Of a stretch of DNA of 38,998 nt, positions 9,232 through 17,356 are shown in pieces. The DNA is from an uncultured Alphaproteobacteria bacterium. Its GTDB lineage: Bacteria > Pseudomonadota > Alphaproteobacteria > Rhodobacterales > Rhodobacteraceae. The translations under genes and the position numbers were made by a program. Every line of letters begins with the position of its first letter. Position 1 is the first letter of the stretch. Location of the stretch: the NCBI GenBank assembly GCA_902540655.1, contig CACBNQ010000013.1:1-38998 (forward strand), written 5' to 3'. The notes below the pieces were generated by a model. The model ran no database searches, was not told the DNA's origin, and worked only from the letters and a program-made list of their open reading frames with translations.

Positions 9232-10515
9232 ATGGGAAAGCAAATCACATTTATAAATGCAAGGGTAATTGATCCTAAAGCAGAAATTGAAACATCAGGT
9301 GCTTTTACCGTAAATGATGGTCTGATAGAGAAAAGAGATGGGGGGATTGAAGGTAAGGTAATTGATTGTAAGGGAATGTGTTTAGCGCCCGGGATTGTTG
9401 ATATCGGGGTTAAAATTTGTGAGCCTGGAGAAAAACATAAAGAAAGTTTCAGATCTGCTAGCAACGCGGCAGCAGCTGGAGGTGTCACAAGTTTAGTCAC
9501 TCGCCCTGATACCAAACCATCGATAGATACCCCGGAGCTTTTAGAGTTTTTCAAAAATAGAGGTAAGGAAGTTAGCGAAGTAAGAATATTTCCTACCGCA
9601 TCACTAACAAAAAGAAATAATGGGAAAAAAATGACTGAAATTGGGTTCCTGCATGATGGTGGTGCTGTTGGATTTACTGATGGCTTTAATTCGATCCCCG
9701 ATACAAAAATTTTTCACCAGATTTTAAGGTATGCCTCTGATTTCAATACGCTTATTATCGGGCACCCTCAAGACCATTTTTTAACTAAAGATACCTCTGC
9801 TACCAATGGAGTTTTTGCATCAATTAAAGGAATTTCATCTTGCCCCGATACCGCAGAAAAGATTGGGATTGAACGCGACACCGCACTGGTAAGTAATTTA
9901 AATATACGATATCACGCTGACCAAATTACAACAAAAATTGGCTTAGATGTTCTCAGAAAAGCAAAGGCTACCAACAAGCAGTTAACCGCCGGAACTTCTA
10001 TCCACCATATCTTATTTAATGAACTTGACATAGGAAACTATAGAACCTTTTTCAAATTGAAACCACCGCTACGTAGTAATAGTGATAGGGAGGCATTAAC
10101 GCAAGCAATACGCGAAGGACTTATAGATAATATCTGCTCAATGCACACTCCTCAGGATGAGGAGAGCAAGAGACTCCCTTTTGAGGAGGCCGCACCGGGT
10201 GCCGTAGGTCTTGAAACAATATTGTCAGCATCTCTTTCGCTATACCACAATAAGGTATTGAGCCTAAACGAACTTTTTAGGTTATTAGCTTTAAACCCAG
10301 CAAATATAATTAAAAAGAATTTAGGATCTCTAGAAGTAGGTCAATCAGCAGACATTATCATTTTTGATCCAGATAAACCTGTGAAGATTGATCGATTTCA
10401 ATTTCAGTCAAAATCACAGAATACACCCTTTGATGGATTTAATTTACAAGGAGAGAACTTATTAACAATGGTTAAAGGCGAAATAATTTTTAAAAATAAT
10501 TCGTTTAAAGTATGA
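9232..10515 (+). CDS. pyrX: Dihydroorotase-like protein without metal site (PyrX-type partner of PyrB)
   Basis: A 427-residue amidohydrolase-fold protein. The N-terminal composite domain and LAPGIVDIGVKICEPG align with the LxPGxIDxHVHxREPG signature of dihydroorotase. The HxH metal ligands, however, are replaced by Gly and Lys. The late Asp of the family (ASDHAPH region) is also changed, to SMHTPQ. These losses are typical of the non-catalytic dihydroorotase homologues that form a scaffold with PyrB, known from Pseudomonas as PyrC'/PyrX. Many alphaproteobacterial annotations simply say pyrC. The actual dihydroorotase step would need another gene elsewhere. It lies 1 nt after pyrB and 7 nt before plsY, so likely one transcript. 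Confidence 0.88.
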   Translation: MGKQITFINARVIDPKAEIETSGAFTVNDGLIEKRDGGIEGKVIDCKGMCLAPGIVDIGVKICEPGEKHKESFRSASNAAAAGGVTSLVTRPDTKPSIDTPELLEFFKNRGKEVSEVRIFPTASLTKRNNGKKMTEIGFLHDGGAVGFTDGFNSIPDTKIFHQILRYASDFNTLIIGHPQDHFLTKDTSATNGVFASIKGISSCPDTAEKIGIERDTALVSNLNIRYHADQITTKIGLDVLRKAKATNKQLTAGTSIHHILFNELDIGNYRTFFKLKPPLRSNSDREALTQAIREGLIDNICSMHTPQDEESKRLPFEEAAPGAVGLETILSASLSLYHNKVLSLNELFRLLALNPANIIKKNLGSLEVGQSADIIIFDPDKPVKIDRFQFQSKSQNTPFDGFNLQGENLLTMVKGEIIFKNNSFKV

Positions 10516-10522
10516 TTAAAAA

Positions 10523-11113
10523 ATGACAGTTTTTCTAATTATTTTGATAGCTTATCTTATAGGGTCAATACCCTTTGGTTTGCTAGGAAAGTTTTTTTTT
10601 AAGATTGAAGATCCTCGAACCTTTGGATCAAAAAATATCGGAGCTACTAATGTTCTTCGAAGTGGAAACAAAAAAGCAGCAGCTTTTACACTCTTCTTTG
10701 ATATGTTCAAAGGGTTCATAGCAGTTTTTATTTCGTCATTTATTGATAATGATCTTGTTTACTTGGCAATCCTGTCAGTTGTATTTGGACATATTTTTCC
10801 TATTTATCTACTATTTAAGGGTGGAAAAGGAGTAGCAACTTTTTTAGGAGCGCTAGCATCTTATAGTGCTTTTGTCGGTAGTTTGACTTTATTAGCATGG
10901 ATTGCTGTGTTCTATTTTACCAGAAAATCTTCTGTTGCTGGAATAAGCGCTATCGTATTATCAAACCTTTTCCTATTTGTATTTTGTGACAATACATCGG
11001 TAAAATTTTCGCTACTTCTTTTAAGTATATTTATTTTATTCAAGCATTCGGAAAATATTAAGCGCCTTTTAAATAAAGAAGAGTTTAGTTTCCAAGGCCG
11101 CGATAAAAATTAA
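10523..11113 (+). CDS. plsY: Acyl-phosphate:glycerol-3-phosphate acyltransferase PlsY
   Basis: A 196-residue integral membrane protein with about five hydrophobic helices, the normal PlsY length. It carries the three conserved cytoplasmic motifs: GSIPFG near residue 14, GSKNIGATNVLR near 35, and FGHIFPIYLLFKGGKGVATFLG near 90-110. It transfers the acyl group from acyl-phosphate to glycerol-3-phosphate, the first step of phospholipid synthesis. It follows the pyrimidine genes by 7 nt, an order seen in other alphaproteobacteria. Its last 29 nt overlap the 3' end of the convergent gshA gene. Confidence 0.96.
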   Translation: MTVFLIILIAYLIGSIPFGLLGKFFFKIEDPRTFGSKNIGATNVLRSGNKKAAAFTLFFDMFKGFIAVFISSFIDNDLVYLAILSVVFGHIFPIYLLFKGGKGVATFLGALASYSAFVGSLTLLAWIAVFYFTRKSSVAGISAIVLSNLFLFVFCDNTSVKFSLLLLSIFILFKHSENIKRLLNKEEFSFQGRDKN

Positions 11114-12461
11114 AATCATCATAAAATAAAGAAAAATTGTTCTTCCATTTGCTTTCAAATTTATTTGCTAAGTTACCAGAAAGAGTTTGTCTCTTTGAAA
11201 CTTGCTCCAATAGTGGGGTCAGGAATAAGCTTTCATCTTTAATATTATAAGCTGAGCCTCGATTTTTTAATCCAATTTGTGCTATGTTAAGAACTTCTTC
11301 ACCAAATTCCCATAAAGTCTTATCATTAATTTTCGCGTTCATACCATATTTACAAACATCAATGCTTAACTCATTGACTGACTGCCAATCAAGAGCTTTA
11401 ACTAAATTAAAAACATTATCCAGTGAGTCGCTATCATATAGAAGTCCGACCCACAGAGCAGCTAATGCCGTTACATTTTGGCTCGGCCCCCCATCAGCAC
11501 CTCTCATTTCAATGAAATTTTTTAAACGAACGTCTGTGAAAATTGTGGTCAGATGATCAACCCAATCAGAATAGGAAGCTCTGTGATTTGGTAAAGATTT
11601 CAACTGACCTTCCATAAACATTCGAAAAGATTCCCCAGACAGATTTACATAATCTCCATCTCTCTTTACGAAATACATGGGTACGTCCAATGCATATTCA
11701 ATCCAACTATCAAAACTCAGATCATTATCAAAAATAAATTTTGGAATGCCTGTTCTGTCACTATCTGTATTCTTCCATATCTGTGCTCTCCAGCTCTGAT
11801 AACCAGTATTTTTACCTTCAAACATTGGGGAAGACGCAAATAAAGCAGTTGCAAGGGGTTGTATGCATGCAGCGACTCTAAGCTTTTTTGCCATGTCTGC
11901 TTCCGAAGAATAATCAAGATTTACTTGTATGGTGCAAGTTCTCAACATCATATCTAAACCTTGTGTTCCAACTGTTTTCATGTAAGGTATCATTATTTTT
12001 TTGTATCTGTTTTTTGGCATTATAGGCATGTCATCCCTTTGCCAATTGGGGGCGGCACCAATTGAAAACAATCTCAAGCCTAACTCTTCACAGACGACTT
12101 TCATATTTTGCATGAAAGATTTCATTTCCTGGTCAACTTCATGAATAGTTTTTTTTATAGCACCTGATAGCTCAAATTGTCCCCCAGGCTCCAAACTTAT
12201 ATTTGCTTTGTCCTTCTCAAGACCAACAATTGTTGATTTCTCAAATACTGGGGCCCAGCCGAATTTTTTGATCAACAAATCAAAAACTTTTGAAATAGAT
12301 TTAGGGCCCTCATATCCAACAGGTCTGTTTAAATCTGTGTCGATAATAAAGTTTTCATATTCCGATCCTATTCCCCAGTCCGAACTCTGTTTACATCCTT
12401 GCTCGAAATAAATTCGTAGCTGTTCTCGGTCCACTGGGTCTATGCCTTCTTCAGCTATCAT
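11085..12461 (-). CDS. gshA: Glutamate-cysteine ligase (plant/alphaproteobacterial GCS2 type)
   Basis: A 458-residue enzyme of the GCS2 class found in plants and alphaproteobacteria. Recognisable parts are WGIGSEYENFIID near the N-terminus, ISLEPGGQFELSGA near residue 90, YMKTVGTQGLDMMLRTCTIQ in the middle and MRGADGG later. It joins glutamate and cysteine with ATP to make gamma-glutamylcysteine, the first step of glutathione synthesis. I take ATG 12461 as the start (MIAEEGIDPVD). An in-frame TTG at 12497 would add 12 residues lying inside rsmE and is less likely. It overlaps the rsmE stop by 11 nt (the standard alphaproteobacterial rsmE-gshA pair) and overlaps plsY tail to tail by 29 nt. Confidence 0.93.
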   Translation of the reverse strand: MIAEEGIDPVDREQLRIYFEQGCKQSSDWGIGSEYENFIIDTDLNRPVGYEGPKSISKVFDLLIKKFGWAPVFEKSTIVGLEKDKANISLEPGGQFELSGAIKKTIHEVDQEMKSFMQNMKVVCEELGLRLFSIGAAPNWQRDDMPIMPKNRYKKIMIPYMKTVGTQGLDMMLRTCTIQVNLDYSSEADMAKKLRVAACIQPLATALFASSPMFEGKNTGYQSWRAQIWKNTDSDRTGIPKFIFDNDLSFDSWIEYALDVPMYFVKRDGDYVNLSGESFRMFMEGQLKSLPNHRASYSDWVDHLTTIFTDVRLKNFIEMRGADGGPSQNVTALAALWVGLLYDSDSLDNVFNLVKALDWQSVNELSIDVCKYGMNAKINDKTLWEFGEEVLNIAQIGLKNRGSAYNIKDESLFLTPLLEQVSKRQTLSGNLANKFESKWKNNFSLFYDDFNFYRGLGN

Positions 12462-13215
12462 GATTTTGATGATCCACTTTTTTGAGCCAGTCTCCAACTA
12501 TACTATGCCACATTGTTAAGGCTACAACTGCCGCCGTTTCCGCTCTTAGTATTCTATTACCTAAAGATACTGGAAGTATATTTTTTTTTGCTCTTAATAA
12601 CTTTTTCTCACTATCACTAAACCCTCCCTCAGGCCCAACTAATATCGCAACCTTTTCGGGTCTATCCAATAATAGACACTCATTGATGTTTCTACTTTCC
12701 AATGATTCATCACAAAATATTAATAGTCTGTCTTCGGGCAGTTCTTCAATGACCTCAGCTAAAGAGCTTATTGGCAACATTTCCGGAATAAAAGTTCCTC
12801 CACACTGTTCTACTGCTTCAACAATATTTTTTCTAGAACGATTAAGTGATAATGTTTTTGTTTGTGTTTTATTACTAAATGTTGGCAAAAATTTTCTTAA
12901 ACCCATTTCAGTACTTTTTTCAATCAAGAAGTCTGTTCTTGTTTTTTTTAGTGGACAAAATATTAACCAAACGTCTCCGGGTATGCATCTAGGTTTAGTT
13001 TTTTCCAGAATTTCAATATCAATGGAACGTTTGTGGATACTAACTATCTCTGCTGCGTATTCACCTGAATAATTGTCGAAGACGAGAATTTTTTCATTAA
13101 TCTTACAACGCATGACGTTCTTCAAGTAATGAGATTGCTCTGCCTCTAGATTAATCTTTTCACCAACTGTTAAAGTGACTTCACAGAATAGCCTTATACT
13201 AATATTCTTGTTCAT
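12451..13215 (-). CDS. rsmE: 16S rRNA m3U1498 methyltransferase RsmE
   Basis: A 254-residue SPOUT-fold methyltransferase of normal RsmE length. The N-terminal PUA-like part contains AEQSHYLKNVMRCK. The middle has WLIFCPLKKTRTDFLIEKST, and the knotted SAM-binding region reads ILVGPEGGFSDSEKKLL and SLGNRILRAETAAVVAL. It methylates N3 of U1498 in 16S rRNA. The start is ATG 13215, divergent from ubiA with 28 nt between the two starts. Its TGA overlaps the gshA ATG region by 11 nt, which suggests coupled translation. Confidence 0.95.
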   Translation of the reverse strand: MNKNISIRLFCEVTLTVGEKINLEAEQSHYLKNVMRCKINEKILVFDNYSGEYAAEIVSIHKRSIDIEILEKTKPRCIPGDVWLIFCPLKKTRTDFLIEKSTEMGLRKFLPTFSNKTQTKTLSLNRSRKNIVEAVEQCGGTFIPEMLPISSLAEVIEELPEDRLLIFCDESLESRNINECLLLDRPEKVAILVGPEGGFSDSEKKLLRAKKNILPVSLGNRILRAETAAVVALTMWHSIVGDWLKKVDHQNHDS

Positions 13216-13243
13216 GAAACTTAATTACCATGAATGACCTTAA

Positions 13244-14206
13244 ATGCATAAATTTTTTAATGATAAGCTAATAGATGCCCAATCAAACAATTGGGTAGAT
13301 TTATATGTTCCTAAGGGTCTTCGTCCTTATTTTAAGTTAAGTCGGTTGGATAGGCCAATAGGATCTTGGTTGCTGATAATTCCTTGCTGGTGGGGAATTT
13401 TTTTATCGACTAATGTTGACCCAAAGCTATTAACGGGCAACTCTTTATATTTATTAATCGCATGTTATATAGGTGGTCTTCTAATGCGTGGTGCAGGATG
13501 TACCTGGAACGATATAACAGATGCGAAGCTTGATGCAAAAGTGCTACGGACAAAGAACAGACCTATTCCTGCTGGGCACGTTTCGAAGTCTCAGGCATTT
13601 TTATGGCTTATACTACAATGTGGCTTAGCATTGGGAATATTGGTAACTTTTAATCATTTAGCAATAATTTTAGGATTTCTATCTCTTATCACAGTTGTTA
13701 TATATCCATTCGCGAAAAGGTTTACTTACTGGCCACAATTTTTCTTAGGCCTTTCATTTAACTGGGGTATATTGCTGGCCTACGCTGCAAATAGTGGAAC
13801 CTTAGATTACTTCTGTATTGGCTTATATATCTCTGCAATAGCATGGACAATATTTTATGACACAATTTACTCATTTCAGGATCTAGATGATGATAAAAAG
13901 GTGGGCATAAGATCTACTGGTATCTTATTTGAAGCCAAACCCAAGCAATACCTGTCAATGTTCATTGCTTTTATAATTATGACAACCGGACCTGTTTTTT
14001 ATCTTTTATCTAATGGCGACCTAATTCAAATTTTTATTCTAACGTCCGGTATTTTTTTCTTCTCTCTCCATTTAACGTTGCAACTAATAAAATTGGATAT
14101 AAGAAACCGTGAAGGTTGTCTGGAAACTTTCAAGTCAAACAGAACAGCTGGACTTATACTTACAGTCTTTATGATTTTAGCTACTTTAACTAATTTTTTT
14201 AGCTAA
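13244..14206 (+). CDS. ubiA: 4-hydroxybenzoate polyprenyltransferase
   Basis: A 320-residue multi-helix membrane prenyltransferase. Both aspartate-rich motifs are present: NDITDAKLDAK near residue 90 and YDTIYSFQDLDDD near 205, along with the family segment SRLDRPIGSWLLIIPCWWGI. It attaches the polyprenyl tail to 4-hydroxybenzoate in ubiquinone synthesis at the inner membrane. It starts at ATG 13244 and is divergent from rsmE. It converges on moaE with an 8 nt gap and no recognisable terminator. The approximately 30 residues before the first helix are longer than in E. coli UbiA. Confidence 0.95.
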   Translation: MHKFFNDKLIDAQSNNWVDLYVPKGLRPYFKLSRLDRPIGSWLLIIPCWWGIFLSTNVDPKLLTGNSLYLLIACYIGGLLMRGAGCTWNDITDAKLDAKVLRTKNRPIPAGHVSKSQAFLWLILQCGLALGILVTFNHLAIILGFLSLITVVIYPFAKRFTYWPQFFLGLSFNWGILLAYAANSGTLDYFCIGLYISAIAWTIFYDTIYSFQDLDDDKKVGIRSTGILFEAKPKQYLSMFIAFIIMTTGPVFYLLSNGDLIQIFILTSGIFFFSLHLTLQLIKLDIRNREGCLETFKSNRTAGLILTVFMILATLTNFFS

Positions 14207-14214
14207 TCAAAAAT

Positions 14215-14640
14215 CTAAGAATTCTCCACCCACTTTTGAGTTTTGTCTGCTACTTCTTTTTTCCAAAATGGTACATTGCTTTTAAGATATTCCATTATAA
14301 ACTCAGAGGCTTCATATGCATTCTTTCGATGCTTGGAAGATGTAATAACGAGGACAATATTATCATTTATTTTTAATCTTCCAAATCGATGTTTAACAAG
14401 AATGTATTCTAAATCCCATTTATTTGCTGCGTCATTACAAATTTCTTTTATTTGAATCTTCGCAAGCTCCTCAAAGGACTCTATTTCTAGATATTTCAAA
14501 TTATCGTCTTCAAGATCTCTAACCTTCCCAACAAAGAACACAACGGCTCCTGCTTTTTCAGTCTTTAGCTTCAGGTTTTCCATTTCAGCATTTAGATCAA
14601 AATCACTTTTTTGAACTGCTACGATTATCTTATTAAGCAT
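14215..14640 (-). CDS. moaE: Molybdopterin synthase catalytic subunit MoaE
   Basis: A 141-residue protein of the usual MoaE length. The conserved run SSKHRKNAYEASEFIMEYL and the following FWKKE hold the histidine-arginine pair and the catalytic lysines of the family; VVFFVGKVRD near residue 35 is also typical. MoaE and the thiocarboxylated MoaD convert cyclic pyranopterin monophosphate to molybdopterin in the cytoplasm. It starts at ATG 14640, 4 nt after the moaD stop, so the two subunits are made together. Confidence 0.95.
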   Translation of the reverse strand: MLNKIIVAVQKSDFDLNAEMENLKLKTEKAGAVVFFVGKVRDLEDDNLKYLEIESFEELAKIQIKEICNDAANKWDLEYILVKHRFGRLKINDNIVLVITSSKHRKNAYEASEFIMEYLKSNVPFWKKEVADKTQKWVENS

Positions 14641-14644
14641 ATAT

Positions 14645-14902
14645 TTATCCCCCAGTCATAGGAGGGAAAAAAGCAATCTCTGTGGCACCTTCGATTGATG
14701 TTTTAACGTCTGTAACTATATTTTGGTCTACCGCTGAATAAACAGCAAAGTCTCTTCCTTTTAGAACTGAGTATTGTTCACCCATTGCCTGTAGCTCTTC
14801 TATTAGATCTTGGATATTCGTTGATTTTATTTCAACTAGCTCTGAAGTCTTACCGATTGTCTCTCGAATTCTTGAAAAATATTTTAGCTTAACCTTACCC
14901 AT
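14645..14902 (-). CDS. moaD: Molybdopterin synthase sulfur carrier subunit MoaD
   Basis: An 85-residue ubiquitin-like sulfur carrier ending in Gly-Gly (FFPPMTGG, then TAA), which is activated as a thiocarboxylate. I start it at ATG 14902 (MGKVKLKYFSRIRE). A TTG at 14917 would add five residues but lies deeper in pgsA. The chosen ATG overlaps the pgsA stop by 8 nt in the pattern ATGGGTAA. moaE follows after 4 nt. The protein is small but has the family N-terminus and end, so identification is secure. Confidence 0.94.
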   Translation of the reverse strand: MGKVKLKYFSRIRETIGKTSELVEIKSTNIQDLIEELQAMGEQYSVLKGRDFAVYSAVDQNIVTDVKTSIEGATEIAFFPPMTGG

Positions 14903-15485
14903 TGTTTGCAGTGTCAAAAGCTTTAAAAATGTACTGCATACCAGTATACCATGTTAGAAGACATGTAACCAAGCAAAATAAGTCTATCGACCAACTGATT
15001 ACAGTGCCTTGGAAAAGATAAATGTAGTCAAAAAATAAGAAAATTAGTAGTACGGTTTGAAAAAACGTTTTCCATCTAGCAAGTTGCGTAACGCTTAGAT
15101 CTGCTTTTTTTGCGCTTACAAATTCTCGTAATCCTGAGATCATAATCTCCCTGGTAATTAATAGTATAAGCATTAGCGACATAAACAATTTTTCTGGATT
15201 ATCTAAGTTAATACCAAGGAAGAAAGCGAAAAGTAAAATAACCATAATCTTATCAGCTATTGGGTCAAAGACTTTCCCAATATTACTCTCCGTATTAAAC
15301 TTTCTAGCCAAATAGCCATCAAAAAAATCGGTCAGAATAATAAAGAAAAAGATTATTAAACCAAAATACTTACCAGAAAAAGATTGGTCTATGATTAAGT
15401 ATAATATTAATACAGGGGCAGCAAAAAGCCTCAGAAAAGTGAGAAAATTTGGTATATAGCTATACATAATCACGGGTAATATCAT
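14895..15485 (-). CDS. pgsA: CDP-diacylglycerol-glycerol-3-phosphate 3-phosphatidyltransferase
   Basis: A 196-residue membrane enzyme. The CDP-alcohol phosphotransferase signature DxxDGxxAR-x8-GxxxDxxxD is complete, reading DFFDGYLAR, then GKVFDPIAD, near residues 52-76. The N-terminal IPNFLTFLRLFAAPVL is typical of PgsA. It makes phosphatidylglycerophosphate from CDP-diacylglycerol and glycerol-3-phosphate. ATG 15485 overlaps the uvrC stop in an ATGA junction; an internal ATG six codons later is an alternative start. The uvrC-pgsA-moaD-moaE order is conserved across alphaproteobacteria. Confidence 0.95.
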   Translation of the reverse strand: MILPVIMYSYIPNFLTFLRLFAAPVLILYLIIDQSFSGKYFGLIIFFFIILTDFFDGYLARKFNTESNIGKVFDPIADKIMVILLFAFFLGINLDNPEKLFMSLMLILLITREIMISGLREFVSAKKADLSVTQLARWKTFFQTVLLIFLFFDYIYLFQGTVISWSIDLFCLVTCLLTWYTGMQYIFKAFDTANNG

Positions 15486-17338
15486 GAATTAAAGTGATTG
15501 AAAATAATTTCTGCTGAATTTTTCGATATTCCTTTTACACCTAAAAGATCCTTTAGACTTGCCTTCCCAACCTCCTTTGCTGACCCAAAATGCTGCAATA
15601 ATTCCTTTTTCCTCTTGGGCCCTATCCCATAAACTTCATCAAGTTCACTTTTGTTAATACCAGAAGATCTTTTCTGCCTATGAGCGCCAACAGCAAAACG
15701 GTGTACTTCGTCACGAATTCTTTGAAAAAAGAACAGGACACTACTACTTGTAGGAAAACTAAAAATTCTATCTCTAAAATAGAAGTCTTCTCTTCCTTCA
15801 TTCCTTTTCTCTCCTTTAGCGATAGCTAATATCGGAATTTCTAGTTTGTATTTCTTGAGGACAGCCGAGGCAACATTCATTTGATTGCGTCCACCATCAA
15901 TAACGATTAGATCAGGGAGGTTTTTCTTAAAATCTTCTAAATTTTCGCTTTTTACCTTTCCAAATCTCCGCTCAAAGACATGACCCATAATTGCCAAATC
16001 ATCTTTGGGATTTATAGAACTGTCCTTAATATTATATTTTCTATAATCTGACTTAGAGTAGCCCTCCAAATTTATAGCCACAAGACAACCGATAGGGAAA
16101 CTCCCTTGTATGTGGGAGTTATCATAGACCTCGATTTTTTTTATCTTCTCTTCTAATTTTAGCCAAGTTTCAACTTCTTCAAAAAGTGATTTCTGAGAAG
16201 CCTTCAAAGCTATCTTTCGTTCTAATGCTTCTCTAGCATTTTTTTCAGCAGTTTTTATGAGATCTTTTGCTCTTCCTTTAGCAGGAGTTCTAACTACAAC
16301 TTTTTGATTCCTTCTTTCAGTGAGAAACCTTACTAATACTTCGTTATTTCTCAGGGAGTACGATATGAGTATTTCTCTCGCAGGAATTTTTGTGGAATAA
16401 AACTGGGCGATAAAATTTTCTAAAATTTCTATATCATCTGCTCCACCCCCAGTCTTTGGGAAAAAAGCATGATTTCCTCTATTTTCATATGATCGGATAA
16501 AGAATATCTGAATACAGACTTCATTCCCCAATTTAAATAGACCTACAATATCAGCATCCTTAACATTCAAATTATTGATATTTTGACTCGATTGAATTTT
16601 TGCTATTAATTCAATCCGATCTCGGTAGAAAGCCGCTCTTTCAAAATCCAAGTTTTTGCTCGCCTGCAGCATATTGCTTTGTAAGTTATCTTTGATCTCA
16701 GTATGTTTACCTAATAGAAAATTTTCTGCTTCATCTACTGTTTTTGAATATTCTTCCTCAGAAATCTTTCCAACACAAGGAGCCGAGCATTTATTTATAT
16801 AATGCAAAAGGCATGCTCGACTTCGTCCATAAAAATTACTATCTCGGCAATTTCTTAATTGAAAAATCTTCTGAATATAATTAATAGCATTATCGACAGC
16901 AGTAGCAGAGGCATAAGGACCAAAGTATTTTACGCCGTCTACCTTTTTCCCGCGGTATTTCGTTACTTGAGGAAACTGTTTGTTTTTTGTAATTGCAATC
17001 TGAGGAAAACTCTTATCATCCTTTAAAAGAACGTTGTATCTGGGACTATACTTCTTTATCATATTTTGTTCTAACAGTAGGGCCTCTAGCTCAGTTTCTG
17101 TTATAAAAAAATTCATATCTCTAGTTGCAGAAATCATTCTGCCTATTCTAAGAGAGTGTCCTGCCACTCTCGAATAACTTGAGACTCTATTCTTTAGGTT
17201 TTTTGCTTTTCCTACGTACAAAACGCTACCAGTGTCATCGAGCATTCGATATACACCTGGTTTATTCGGCAATGTTTTAACTATAGAGGAAACAACCTTT
17301 TCTCCCTGAGAAAATTTGTTCGGGTCACTTTGTGTCAT
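15482..17338 (-). CDS. uvrC: Excinuclease ABC subunit C
   Basis: A 618-residue UvrC with all parts. The N-terminal GIY-YIG nuclease reads KPGVYRMLDD and VLYVGKAKNLKNRV, followed by a Cys-rich segment (RACLLHYINKCSAPC). A UVR motif near residue 205 (NLDFERAAFYRDRI) follows. The C-terminal RNase H-like nuclease shows EVYDNSHIQGSFPIG and LIVIDGGRNQMN. A helix-hairpin-helix end (VYGIGPKRKKELLQHFG) completes it. It makes both incisions in nucleotide excision repair with UvrA/UvrB. I use ATG 17338; TTG at 17344 would add two residues. It lies 18 nt after the SDR gene and overlaps pgsA by 4 nt. Confidence 0.97.
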   Translation of the reverse strand: MTQSDPNKFSQGEKVVSSIVKTLPNKPGVYRMLDDTGSVLYVGKAKNLKNRVSSYSRVAGHSLRIGRMISATRDMNFFITETELEALLLEQNMIKKYSPRYNVLLKDDKSFPQIAITKNKQFPQVTKYRGKKVDGVKYFGPYASATAVDNAINYIQKIFQLRNCRDSNFYGRSRACLLHYINKCSAPCVGKISEEEYSKTVDEAENFLLGKHTEIKDNLQSNMLQASKNLDFERAAFYRDRIELIAKIQSSQNINNLNVKDADIVGLFKLGNEVCIQIFFIRSYENRGNHAFFPKTGGGADDIEILENFIAQFYSTKIPAREILISYSLRNNEVLVRFLTERRNQKVVVRTPAKGRAKDLIKTAEKNAREALERKIALKASQKSLFEEVETWLKLEEKIKKIEVYDNSHIQGSFPIGCLVAINLEGYSKSDYRKYNIKDSSINPKDDLAIMGHVFERRFGKVKSENLEDFKKNLPDLIVIDGGRNQMNVASAVLKKYKLEIPILAIAKGEKRNEGREDFYFRDRIFSFPTSSSVLFFFQRIRDEVHRFAVGAHRQKRSSGINKSELDEVYGIGPKRKKELLQHFGSAKEVGKASLKDLLGVKGISKNSAEIIFNHFNS

Positions 17339-17356
17339 TTGCAAAAATTACCTAAT

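Noticed and set aside
12462-12497. A TTG-initiated 12-residue N-terminal extension of GshA.
   Set aside because: It lies inside rsmE, and ATG 12461 with an 11 nt overlap is simpler. Similar TTG extensions of moaD, uvrC, cobW and cobG were dropped for the same reason.
12482-13072. A 196-codon open frame on the plus strand opposite rsmE.
   Set aside because: It lies wholly antisense to an unmistakable RsmE and its translation (Ser/Ile/Leu-rich, low complexity) resembles no family. It is a by-product of minus-strand codon use.
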